A stretch of DNA of 64,000 nucleotides from Massilibacillus massiliensis (lineage in GTDB: Bacteria; Bacillota; Negativicutes; FLKF01): assembly GCF_900086705.1 (NCBI RefSeq), contig NZ_LT575483.1, positions 1,953,894-2,017,893 of the forward strand, in the 5' to 3' direction. The notes beneath the pieces are model-generated. The model searched no databases. It saw only the letters and a list, made by a program, of their open reading frames with translations, and was not told the DNA's origin. The translations under genes were made by a program, and so were the position numbers. Positions 38,314 to 46,345 of the stretch are shown here, in pieces. Every line of letters starts with the position of its first letter. Position 1 is the stretch's first letter.

Positions 38314-39684
38314 TTAAAAGAAAAGAAAACTAGCAATCGTCGTAGCCAACAATGCCCCTGCCATAGGGATTGCTGTTCTTTTTGCAATATCAATGGGTGA
38401 AACCATGGCCAAGCCCGCAACTGCAACACAAACACCAGAAATCGGCGAAACCGCCCGGGCAATCGTACCGGAAAACTGCATCGGAAGCAAAACGTGAGCT
38501 GGATCAATATTCATGCGCTCGGCTATTGCAGGCACTAATCCGGCAAAAGAAAAGAGAGAAGCATCTCCTGAACCTGTTAAGAGTGATGCACCAGTAATGA
38601 CGCCCTGCATAACAATAATCATCGACCATGAGCCCACCCCTGCTGTTTCTGTTGCCTCAATAATATGATGAATTGCTCCAATGACAGTTAACCCTGTTGA
38701 AAAAGTTTCAGCCGCTATTATCAAGGTAACGACCGATGCAAAAGAACTTCCCATCCCATCAAAAAAACTTTGCACACTGCCAAACACCGTTTGTGCATTT
38801 CTATGACGAATATACTCAAATACCATACTAATAAACATTCCAATTAAAATTGAACTAATCAGTGTCATTTTTGCCTTGGAACCAAATACAGGATTGAACA
38901 CAAAAATTAAAATCAGTGGCAGTATCGGCAATAAAGCATATATAGCTGGTGGTAAATTCTTACCGTCTTCCTGCTGCAGTTCGATTGTTTCTTCCTTCCG
39001 AACTGCTATATGTCCACTCCTTTTATCAAACCATTTCTGCGTAAAATAATGCAAAATTGCAATAAGCGGCAAAACAATTGCCACAATTGGCAACTGATAG
39101 TTCAAAAAATACACCATGGCTTCTATCCCGGAGTTCTTAGCTACCAATTGAGAAGATGCGGCTACCGGTCCAAGATCAATACAAGAAGTCGTAACAATCA
39201 CCGCTGCCGCTGCCGCTCGGCTGGCACCTAAGCTTACAAGGATCGGAAACATAGTCCCCATCAATAATACACCTAAGCCAGCTGCACTTGTAATCGCCAT
39301 CTTCATGATCTGCCCAACAAAAAAACCTAATGCAAGTACAAGATAAGGTGAACGAACACATTTCAGTGGTTTAACACCTAAATTGACAAACACTTTATTA
39401 GCTCCTATCTTATCCATAAATCGCACATATCCGGCTACCGACATAATCATAAGCCCCAGCCCGGCAACCCGCTTACTCATTAAATCTTCGACTACCTTAA
39501 AAATATCAAACCAGCCTATTCCTAAGCTTTGTTTATTGGCAATAATTCCTTTTCCCATCAGTAGTGCACAGCCGAGCAATACCAAACCGCCCAGTAGAAT
39601 AATTGGCTGTGGTTTATATTTTTTTATTACAAAAAAGCCCATTCCCATAGTAACAACCGCTGCAATAAAGATCTCCAGCATCAA
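38314..39684 (-). CDS. DcuC-family anaerobic C4-dicarboxylate carrier
   Basis: 456 residues with 10-12 membrane segments and a polar loop near residues 225-245. The pattern SAAGLGVLLMGTMFPILVSL and FSGTIARAVSPISGVC matches the DcuC/YfcC group, which exchanges succinate, fumarate, aspartate or similar acids. Placed beside a peptidase and a hydrolase and opposite a LysR gene, it could move products of that pathway. The substrate is not fixed. Confidence 0.8.
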   Translation of the reverse strand: MMLEIFIAAVVTMGMGFFVIKKYKPQPIILLGGLVLLGCALLMGKGIIANKQSLGIGWFDIFKVVEDLMSKRVAGLGLMIMSVAGYVRFMDKIGANKVFVNLGVKPLKCVRSPYLVLALGFFVGQIMKMAITSAAGLGVLLMGTMFPILVSLGASRAAAAAVIVTTSCIDLGPVAASSQLVAKNSGIEAMVYFLNYQLPIVAIVLPLIAILHYFTQKWFDKRSGHIAVRKEETIELQQEDGKNLPPAIYALLPILPLILIFVFNPVFGSKAKMTLISSILIGMFISMVFEYIRHRNAQTVFGSVQSFFDGMGSSFASVVTLIIAAETFSTGLTVIGAIHHIIEATETAGVGSWSMIIVMQGVITGASLLTGSGDASLFSFAGLVPAIAERMNIDPAHVLLPMQFSGTIARAVSPISGVCVAVAGLAMVSPIDIAKRTAIPMAGALLATTIASFLFF

Positions 39685-39791
39685 ATGATCCCTCCAACTT
39701 TAAACTTATAAACTCCTTTATCAATTACATTTACTAAGCTAATATTTTAAATTCCCGTGACTTAAACGCTAAAATTAAGCTTTCTATGCCA

Positions 39792-40943
39792 TCATACTTT
39801 TTCTCTTAAAATATGCATTAACGTTCTACACAAAAGTTCATATCGTGGTATAATCGTATCAATTTCCATATATTCTCCTGAGCTATGCGCCCCGCCACCA
39901 ACTGGGCCTAATCCATCAATCGTCGGTGTACCTATTGCTGCGGCAAAACTTCCATCAGAACCGCCTCCACTTGCCATCCAGCCAAAATCCACACCGATTT
40001 CTGCCCCGATATCATCAATTACCTGACAAAGCTGCATCGTCTTTTCTGTCGGCAGCATTGGCGGACGCGTTATCCCACCAGTAAACTCTGCTGTTGTTCC
40101 CTCTATATGCGGATTCGCTATCAAATCTTGCATCAGAAGTTCAATGGCTTTTGCTTCCTCCACATCGTAATAACGAATATCCAGTGCTGCTTTTGCTTCG
40201 GCGGGAACTGCACTAATTGAATCTCCACCTGACACCATCCCAATATTCAGTGTGGTTTCTTTCACATAATCGGTACGCCCTTGCAACGCCAGTATCCAAT
40301 GCGCCAACTCCTCAATCGCATTTCTGCCACTTTTATGATCAACACCAGCATGCGCTGCCACGCCATGAACTGTAATATAATAACGCCCAATGCCTTTTCG
40401 CTTATTGACCAGATTACCATTGGCACGACCTGCTTCTAACACAAGCACATATCGGCTTTTTTTTGCCAGAGATTGCGAGTAGTGTTGTGAATATTTGGAG
40501 CTAATTCCCTCATGATCACTATTTAGAAACACGCAAACGGCTTTATCTTCAAGTTCACCTTGCTGTGTTAAATACTGCAATGCATAAAATCCACTAAGCA
40601 TCCCAGCTTTGCAATCAATAACACCAGGACCATATGCACGATTTCCACGAATCGAGAAAGGACGTTGTTTTGCTGTTCCTACCGGAAAAACTGTATCCAT
40701 ATGAGCTAGGATTAAAACATCATAATGAGAAGCCTCACCATTGGTAATTTCCAGACAAGGGCCAATACTTGGTGCGAATTGATGCTTTTTTACCCGCCAC
40801 CCAATACTTTCATATTTTTCTTTCATCATATTAGCGATCCGTGTTGTTCCCATGGATTCAGATGAAACACTATCAACGTTTACCATGTCTTTCAATTCTT
40901 CTAAATATTGCGATAATTCGAATGTCTTCATTTTATACCTCAT
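39792..40943 (-). CDS. M20-family metallopeptidase (carboxypeptidase type)
   Basis: 383 residues. ILAHMDTVFPVG carries a zinc His and the catalytic-side Asp, GVIDCKAGML the bridging Asp, NSDHEG the general-base Glu region (usually DEE), LEAGRANG another ligand, and GGGAHSSGEYM the late His. A dimerisation lid lies around residues 190-290. It would hydrolyse a dipeptide or N-acyl amino acid in the cytoplasm. The AGGAG site fits the ATG at 40943. Confidence 0.85.
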   Translation of the reverse strand: MRYKMKTFELSQYLEELKDMVNVDSVSSESMGTTRIANMMKEKYESIGWRVKKHQFAPSIGPCLEITNGEASHYDVLILAHMDTVFPVGTAKQRPFSIRGNRAYGPGVIDCKAGMLSGFYALQYLTQQGELEDKAVCVFLNSDHEGISSKYSQHYSQSLAKKSRYVLVLEAGRANGNLVNKRKGIGRYYITVHGVAAHAGVDHKSGRNAIEELAHWILALQGRTDYVKETTLNIGMVSGGDSISAVPAEAKAALDIRYYDVEEAKAIELLMQDLIANPHIEGTTAEFTGGITRPPMLPTEKTMQLCQVIDDIGAEIGVDFGWMASGGGSDGSFAAAIGTPTIDGLGPVGGGAHSSGEYMEIDTIIPRYELLCRTLMHILREKV

Positions 40944-41087
40944 TTCTTGCTCCTAAATTAAATTAAAATCCTCATCCTTTTCATGTACATCCTAATCGTT
41001 TTTACAGGATCAATTTGATTTCATCATACAAAGATTCTAGATGAAAGTACAATTCGTATTTCTACTATTGTTATTAGTAAAAATAAT

Positions 41088-41117
41088 TTGATTAATAATC
41101 ACAGTTAATGATATTAT
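41088..41117 (+). promoter_or_regulatory. Promoter of the LysR gene
   Basis: TTGATT (41088-41093) and TATTAT (41112-41117) with an 18-base spacer, in the divergent region facing the M20 gene. The spacing is good, but the region is very AT-rich. Confidence 0.4.
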
Positions 41118-41179
41118 AGTAAAATATAATATCAAAGTTGGGACAGTATCGTTAAATGACTTAATTTAAAGGTGATTTT

Positions 41180-42082
41180 ATGCTATTAAAACAAATTCAA
41201 TATTTTATGGCAGTTGCCGAGTGTAAACATTTCACACGTGCTGCTGATCGTCTTTTCGTCTCACAATCCGCCTTATCACAACAAATTACCAAACTAGAAA
41301 ATGACCTTTGCGTTAAACTCATCAACCGCATTAATCATCCTATAGAATTGACACCCGCCGGACAAGATTTTATGCAATACGCGATCAAAATTCTTGATGA
41401 CATCTCGGCATTGCAAAATCAGTTGCAAAAATATCGTCCGTGCCAAGGACAAAATACCATTCGCATTGGTATGATTACAGGACTTGGCAATATCAATATC
41501 GCGGATATCCTCTCCTCGTTCAATACTAAATTTTCAGATATTAATTTTACCTTGACCAATAACCTGAGTAAGGAGCTTTGCCGCAAACTAAATGATGACG
41601 AACTTGATTTGGCACTTTTTGCTGCACCCTACAACATCAAAGATTATGATTTTGATTTCATCTCACTAGGAAAAGAAGATTTTGTTTGCATTGTCCCTAA
41701 GCTCCATTCCTTTGCCCAAAAGAAGATGCTTAATCTTAAAGACGCCAAAGATGAAAAATTCATTTTTCCTTCACCCGAAAATGTATCCTATGACATCTTC
41801 CTGACCGAATGCCGCAGATCTGGGTTCTCCCCCCATATTATCAGCTATTGTAACGAACCGGGCCGCAGAGTTGATCTGGTAAACGCAGGTCTAGGTATAT
41901 CGCTGATCTCTCTGAGTGGTCTGCAATACTACAACTGCCCTGATATTACCGTTCTCCCGCTCGCTAAACCTTTTTATAAACACATCGTGCTCGCCCGCAA
42001 AAAACAGAAGCACACATTTTCATCACTTCAAACATTTTGGAATTATATACAAAAATACGAGGCTGACTATCATTATGTGTAA
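41180..42082 (+). CDS. LysR-family regulator divergent from the peptidase/carrier genes
   Basis: 300 residues. An N-terminal winged HTH (FTRAADRLFVSQSALSQQIT) is followed by a substrate-binding domain beginning about residue 90 (IRIGMITGLGNINIADIL). LysR proteins usually control the divergent operon, so its target is probably M20-DcuC-hydrolase. A small-molecule co-inducer is expected but not known. The RBS is AAAGGTG. Confidence 0.88.
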   Translation: MLLKQIQYFMAVAECKHFTRAADRLFVSQSALSQQITKLENDLCVKLINRINHPIELTPAGQDFMQYAIKILDDISALQNQLQKYRPCQGQNTIRIGMITGLGNINIADILSSFNTKFSDINFTLTNNLSKELCRKLNDDELDLALFAAPYNIKDYDFDFISLGKEDFVCIVPKLHSFAQKKMLNLKDAKDEKFIFPSPENVSYDIFLTECRRSGFSPHIISYCNEPGRRVDLVNAGLGISLISLSGLQYYNCPDITVLPLAKPFYKHIVLARKKQKHTFSSLQTFWNYIQKYEADYHYV

Positions 42083-42213
42083 GCTCACTTATCCCCAAGA
42101 AGCCAAAATGGTAATTTCTAACATGAAAATTTTTTGTTAAAAATAAAGTCGGACATTTTTTCATCGTCATCTTTTTACCAATTAAGCTTACATATTTCCT
42201 TAAAAATAAAAAA

Positions 42214-42267
42214 GAAACGCCCGCCACGTTCATACAGAATTCAGCAGGAGTTTCTTTTTTTATTTTT
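42214..42267 (+). terminator. Terminator after the LysR gene
   Basis: AAAGAAAC near 42210 pairs with GTTTCTTT near 42252, followed by T runs. 42268-42382 holds no gene. Confidence 0.55.
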
Positions 42268-42382
42268 ATATTCTATTTATCCATTATTTCTATGAATTTT
42301 TTTCAATAGTTTATTAAGTGTCAAACTAGCAATCCATAGAAAAAACTTCAATAAAAAATCATGTTTTGCCTACTTTTGCTTG

Positions 42383-42407
42383 CAATCGATAAAAATTGTA
42401 ATATAAT
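42383..42407 (+). promoter_or_regulatory. Promoter of the structured RNA
   Basis: TTGCAA followed by 16 bases and TATAAT gives a good vegetative promoter directly upstream of the structured region. Confidence 0.65.
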
Positions 42408-42413
42408 TAGAAA

Positions 42414-42677
42414 TAGGTGGAAATTAAAAAAGTCGCCGTGTCCCAAGAGTGGTGGAACACTCTTAGGCACGAGCAGGTGTCCGAAGCACCTACACGTAAC
42501 AGCTAACTGTCTACGACGACAATTTATTATACCTTGCTTTTCCTTTTATTACAAGGGAGGCGTCTGTTTGCTCGGTATAATACAATTGAAGTTTTAGCAG
42601 AGGCTTAGCGTCTGCATGCAATCAAGATATAGCACTGCGCATGTGTAGGTTGAATAAACCTTCGCATGCGCTTTTTT
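42414..42677 (+). ncRNA. Unidentified structured RNA or leader with its own terminator
   Basis: About 260 bases carry several compact stems. CGTG.CC (42437-42443) pairs with GGCACG (42466-42471) around AAGAGTG (42445-42451)/CACTCTT (42458-42464). AGGTG (42475-42479) pairs with CACCT (42487-42491). GTCG (42432-42435) pairs with CGAC (42517-42520). TATTATACC (42525-42533) pairs with GGTATAATA (42574-42582) around CCTTG/CAAGG, and GCAGA (597) pairs with TCTGC (615). The last stem GCGCATG (42637-42643)/CATGCGC (42665-42671) precedes six Ts. It matches none of the riboswitch consensus sequences I know (TPP, SAM, cobalamin, c-di-GMP, purine, glycine, ykkC, T-box). It is either a free ncRNA or the sensor of the gene at 42919. 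Confidence 0.65.
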
Positions 42678-42701
42678 AATTTCCCCTGAAACAAACTGTA
42701 T

Positions 42702-42760
42702 GTTGGTTTCTTCTATCTACCTTAGCCAATAGGAGAAACCACATGCAGGATGATGATGGG
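42702..42760 (+). other. Hairpin over a candidate ribosome binding site
   Basis: GGTTTCT near 42706 pairs with AGAAACC (42734-42740), covering an AGGAG that precedes an 8-codon reading frame beginning ATGCAGGATGATGATGG. It may be part of the long leader of the gene at 42919. Confidence 0.35.
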
Positions 42761-42770
42761 GGGATATAAA

Positions 42771-42926
42771 TTGGTATCAGTACAAGCCAGTAAAAATTTG
42801 CAGTCAATGCAGCATACCAGCCTGTGGCGGGGAGCCATCCTCGCCACCGCAAAAGGAAAAAGTTCGCTCTATTTACATAGAACAAGATATGTGTTCTTGG
42901 AAAATAGAGGTTCTATACATGTATAA
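42771..42926 (+). CDS. Possible 51-residue leader ORF
   Basis: A TTG start preceded by GGGGGG opens a 51-codon frame, basic and rich in Ser and Arg (WRGAILATAKGKSSLYLHR in the middle). It ends eight bases inside the next gene. No family is recognised. Overlap with the start of the downstream gene would couple their translation. It could be accidental, as the region also encodes RNA stems. Confidence 0.3.
   Translation: MVSVQASKNLQSMQHTSLWRGAILATAKGKSSLYLHRTRYVFLENRGSIHV
42867..42909 (+). promoter_or_regulatory. Two-tier hairpin enclosing the SD of the 42919 gene
   Basis: CTCTATTT (42867-42874) pairs with AAATAGAG (42902-42909), and inside it AGAACA (42879-42884) pairs with TGTTCT (42892-42897). 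The outer arm contains part of the GAGG binding site, so the hairpin would limit translation of the gene at 42919. Confidence 0.6.
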
Positions 42927-43242
42927 AACCTACCGAACAACAAAAGACACGATTATCGGTGAAGAATCGGAAAATACCGATCTTACAGTTAAATTAATTA
43001 CAGATTTAGATAAGAAAGAATACATGCTGATCAAACAGCAAGATGACGTTACGATCTATAATCTTTCGTTAGTTGGTCGAGTCACTGAAATAGTGGACGA
43101 CGTTTCATTCGAAGAATATAGAGATCTTACCTACGCCAGATTAGACAAAGAACTATTATCACAGGGCATTACCCCCAAGAGAATGCATTCTCTAAAGCTC
43201 TACCGAAAATATATCATGGACAAAAGCACACCTAGCAGTTAA
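42919..43242 (+). CDS. Small hypothetical protein under a long structured leader
   Basis: 107 residues, acidic in the first half and more basic toward the end (DKELLSQGITPKRMHSLKLY). No membrane or signal segment is seen, and no family is recognised. The ATG at 42919 has AGAGG eight bases upstream. The 500 bases before it hold a promoter, a structured RNA with a terminator and a hairpin over the SD, an unusual amount of control for so short a gene. A terminator overlaps its stop codon. Confidence 0.65.
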   Translation: MYKTYRTTKDTIIGEESENTDLTVKLITDLDKKEYMLIKQQDDVTIYNLSLVGRVTEIVDDVSFEEYRDLTYARLDKELLSQGITPKRMHSLKLYRKYIMDKSTPSS

Positions 43243-43262
43243 TCCCTGCTAGGTGCACTTTT
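43229..43262 (+). terminator. Terminator overlapping the stop of the 42919 gene
   Basis: CACCTAGCAG (43229-43238) pairs with CTGCTAGGTG (43246-43255), followed by CACTTTT. The stem's first arm is inside the coding sequence. 43263-43447 shows no gene. Confidence 0.75.
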
Positions 43263-43447
43263 ATCTGTACGAATGAGAGACTTCTAAAGACAAGAGAATA
43301 CTCATTTTTGTCTAAAAACTAATAGCATGCTAGGGTTCCGGCGAACAGAAATGCTCAAATGTTAGACGCAACAAGAAGATTGTGAAATAGTCGTTTTTTA
43401 CACGATCCGTTACAGCACCACTCTATCTGTAGGTAATTCTCCTCTTT

Positions 43448-44440
43448 TTATATGATAAAATGTTTTTTCATAAAATCTACGCTATAATTTTCTGATTCTT
43501 TTAAGGTTTTTTGCATATCTTTATCGTGCGTAAGTATAACAACATTTTTATCTTCAAATGCATATAAACAATATAATATTAGTAAATCAGCAATATCATT
43601 CGTTTTTAACTTTGCATCTGAATAAAATGTTTGTATTACTTTTTTCATAAAATGGTTTAATGTTATATCCATATTTTTAAAAATAGGTTCATTTTCTAAA
43701 TGCATTTTTAAAAATAGTAAATTGTTTTTTAGTGCATTTTTATACTTCGAATTTTTGAAAACAGAGCATCTATTTTTTTTATTACTAATCCATAAAAATA
43801 AATCGTCTTGCTCTGGTAAGTTAATAGTATTGGAATTACCTAAATAAAACTTACATAATAGAATTAGTGTAAACCGCTTAATATCTGAATCGAATGCGGC
43901 TTTTACTATTTTTTTAGCCGATCTATCTTGATATCCATTTATATATAAATTTCTATACCTACTTACAAAAAAATTTGGGTTTTTTGTTAATTTTTCTTTA
44001 AAAAATTCACGAATTTTTATTGATTGGTTTATACATGTTGAATTAGTATCAATTATACAAAAAAGGATAATTGATAAAATTGAGTAAAAAATTTGAGCTG
44101 TAAATTCAGCTTCAATTTTAATTTTTCTTACTTGAATATTATCAATTAGATCAGAAATTTCATCTAGACTTGTACTGTTTTTAATAAAGTCTATTTCTTC
44201 ATTTTCTATAGATAAATTACTTGTATTAATATATGAGAAATCTTTATCAATACTATCAAAAACTGTTTTTATGACTTTAAAATTTTTTCTAAAATAAATA
44301 ACTACTTCAGCTACCGTTACAGATGTCAAATAGGAGTCATAATTTTGTACAATTTCTTTGAGTTTAAGTTTTTGTACAGTATTTTCTCTTAGCTCTAAGT
44401 AATTATAGAACATATTTGTATCAAAAATTATCTTTTCCAT
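43448..44440 (-). CDS. PIN-like domain protein
   Basis: 330 residues, very AT-rich codon use. A PIN nuclease pattern is visible: DTNMFYNYLE at the N terminus, an acidic residue in VTVAEVV, then much later TNDIADLLILY and ILTHDKDM. A long middle insertion of about 150 residues contains a hydrophobic run (FYSILSIILFCIID) that may be a membrane segment. PIN proteins cut RNA, often as toxins, but no antitoxin gene is adjacent. The start follows GGAAGGG. The accessory setting suggests a defence or toxin role; this is inference. Confidence 0.55.
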   Translation of the reverse strand: MEKIIFDTNMFYNYLELRENTVQKLKLKEIVQNYDSYLTSVTVAEVVIYFRKNFKVIKTVFDSIDKDFSYINTSNLSIENEEIDFIKNSTSLDEISDLIDNIQVRKIKIEAEFTAQIFYSILSIILFCIIDTNSTCINQSIKIREFFKEKLTKNPNFFVSRYRNLYINGYQDRSAKKIVKAAFDSDIKRFTLILLCKFYLGNSNTINLPEQDDLFLWISNKKNRCSVFKNSKYKNALKNNLLFLKMHLENEPIFKNMDITLNHFMKKVIQTFYSDAKLKTNDIADLLILYCLYAFEDKNVVILTHDKDMQKTLKESENYSVDFMKKHFII

Positions 44441-44776
44441 GTTACCCTTCCAAGTTTTTATTCAAATAAATGTTATTGAAAAACTCAGTCATCATTTATA
44501 AAGTTCTCCAATGCTCTGTTAAGAATCCAAAGGAATGTATACCTTTTCCTCAAAAACTATCAAAATAAAATTTAATCCATGTAAACAAACTAATAATTAA
44601 AAAGTAACCCTAATTTCTAAAAAAAATAAATTTTTATGTATTTTATTGTTATATTCTTGAATCGACAATAGACAAAGGAACTTTTACATTGTCTACTGCT
44701 TCTATTCACGAATAGTTAGTTAAAATAAAAAGTCTAGGTTCGCTTCATATCATGAACCTAGACTTTTTCATAAGAT
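44441..44776. terminator. Intergenic region with the terminator of the 44777 gene
   Basis: A perfect 15-base stem, AAAAAGTCTAGGTTC at 44727-44741 with its complement at 44754-44768, gives a T-run terminator on the minus strand for the gene ending at 44777. The remaining sequence to 44440 is AT-rich, with a weak partial palindrome around 44650-44720 and no gene. Confidence 0.7.
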
Positions 44777-45736
44777 TTACGATACTTTTGATATCTTTTT
44801 ATATACAATATTATCTAATTGTTCATTCGTTAAACATAATTCTAATAAAAGTGATTTTTTTATCATACGTTTTCTGAATTGAAGTAATGAATTTGGATTC
44901 TTGCGTGAATAATCTTCTACATATTGTTTATGAGGAGTTCCTCTTACTTCGTCTTCGTATATAGCTTTTTTCGATGGCTTTTCATAATACATATTTCCAA
45001 ATTTATCTTGTTTAATTTTCGCTAAGCTAGTTTTATTGGCTTGATGATAATCCTGTCTCTCAACTAAAATTTTTTGTTGAAGGTATTCTCTTACAGAATA
45101 AGCAAATCTTTGACGAACAAAAAATTTAGGTACTAACATTAATGTTATGTTACCTGCTTTCAATGGATATTCTTCTAATAAATTCCACGAAAGGGTATCT
45201 TTATCCCAATAACTACCAATAATTTCTTTTTTACTCTCAAGGGCAATTTTATGTTTGCAACATTGAGCCTTAGTAAATTGATAAAGTTCTTTTCTAAGAA
45301 TATTTGTTATCAAGTCCGACATTCTATCTTCCGCAAAATTATCAATAAAAAGACTTAGATCCTTGTGACTTTTAACAAGACCATCCGAAATTAGATTTTT
45401 TTCATATACTTGTTTAAAAATTTTGTGTAAAATGTCCGAAGATGCTCCTTTACCACTTGACTGTTTGCGAGAAAGACCTAATTTAGTTTCATTTGGTTCA
45501 TGTCCGAAATCAAGTAGTGCTTGAAGTCCGTTATCATCATTAGTTTTGCAACATTCGAATACACGGTTAAAAAAACTATTTAGAACTATTGTACAGTGTC
45601 TTGAAAAAATATCGTTTGAACATTCTATGAGCAATGGATCTATGAATAATTTAGTATCTGTTTTTAAGTTAACATCTACGAAGTCAATATCCTCATGTCC
45701 GTTGATTTTAAGATTAATATACTTACTAAAGTGCAT
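44777..45736 (-). CDS. Hypothetical protein of the accessory region
   Basis: 319 residues, soluble, rich in Lys and Asp. It opens MHFSKYINLKINGHEDIDF with an early TKLFIDPLLIE stretch, and has a basic middle (KHKIALESKKE) and a Lys/Arg-rich C terminus (RKNPNSLLQFRKRMIKK). No catalytic motif is recognised. It is a single gene with its own terminator, between a PIN-like gene and an ATPase pair, all on the minus strand and similarly AT-rich. Linked defence functions are possible but unproven. Confidence 0.6.
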   Translation of the reverse strand: MHFSKYINLKINGHEDIDFVDVNLKTDTKLFIDPLLIECSNDIFSRHCTIVLNSFFNRVFECCKTNDDNGLQALLDFGHEPNETKLGLSRKQSSGKGASSDILHKIFKQVYEKNLISDGLVKSHKDLSLFIDNFAEDRMSDLITNILRKELYQFTKAQCCKHKIALESKKEIIGSYWDKDTLSWNLLEEYPLKAGNITLMLVPKFFVRQRFAYSVREYLQQKILVERQDYHQANKTSLAKIKQDKFGNMYYEKPSKKAIYEDEVRGTPHKQYVEDYSRKNPNSLLQFRKRMIKKSLLLELCLTNEQLDNIVYKKISKVS

Positions 45737-45792
45737 CTAATAATTCCTCCTTAAAATTGTAAAAATAGATATGCTATCTTTAACCTTGATTT

Positions 45793-45849
45793 TTTTTGAG
45801 AGTATGATACACTATGAGTGGTATATATCATAGTGAGTATTCTCAAAAA
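45793..45849. repeat. Interrupted inverted repeat upstream of the 44777 gene
   Basis: TTTTTGAGA (45793-45801) and TCTCAAAAA (45841-45849) enclose ACTATGA (45811-45817) and TCATAGT (45828-45834). It lies about 60-110 bases upstream of the start codon, where an operator or a leader stem would be. Confidence 0.45.
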
Positions 45850-45872
45850 TTGAATTGATTGAGTTGGTATCC

Positions 45873-45917
45873 AGATAAGCACTAATATTTGCTGTATTAG
45901 TGCTTATCTTATTTTTT
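45873..45917 (+). terminator. Plus-strand terminator-like hairpin
   Basis: AGATAAGCACTAATA pairs perfectly with its complement across 7 bases and is followed on the plus strand by TATTTTTT. All neighbouring genes run on the minus strand, so any RNA it ends would be antisense. Confidence 0.5.
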
Positions 45918-45989
45918 AAGTAAATACACCATAACACCTCCTTTAGGTTTTGATATCTATATTAAACTGTAGTAAACACCACAGGAATA

Positions 45990-46340
45990 TTAAAAAGCTT
46001 TTAATTGATTTAACCAGGCTTCGAATTTTGTAATATTAGAAAAGCATTCAATCATAATTTTACTACTTCTTACAGTTTCAGATTGATTTGACGATATAAC
46101 ACAAATCTTATCTAAGTGCCTATCATAATTATGATAGGCAGTATTAATTTTTCGTAATATTTCACTATTGGTAAGAGGCGAATGATGAACGTAATCCTTC
46201 ATCAACCAACAATTATGTATATTAGCAAGTTCATGTGCCATAATCCTTAAACGTGGACCTATAACTAAATCATCGTAAAAAATATATATGAATTTTGATA
46301 ATTTACGCTGTGGCAAATTACGTTTGCAACGGTTATTCAT
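45990..46340 (-). CDS. Small hypothetical partner of the AAA ATPase
   Basis: 116 residues starting MNNRCKRNLPQRK, basic at the N terminus, with a central KDYVHHSPLTNSEI and a C-terminal ICVISSNQSETVRSSKI. No family is recognised. It starts six bases after the ATPase stop, behind GAGGT within the ATPase's last codons, so translation is coupled. ATPases of this type in defence loci usually travel with a second effector gene. This protein is short for the known Toprim or RloB-like partners and could be a new or shortened effector. Confidence 0.6.
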   Translation of the reverse strand: MNNRCKRNLPQRKLSKFIYIFYDDLVIGPRLRIMAHELANIHNCWLMKDYVHHSPLTNSEILRKINTAYHNYDRHLDKICVISSNQSETVRSSKIMIECFSNITKFEAWLNQLKAF

Positions 46341-46345
46341 AATCT

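Noticed and set aside
42361-42597. 78-codon plus-strand frame across the structured RNA
   Set aside because: It starts before the promoter's -10 box and its composition reflects RNA stems, with no ribosome binding site.
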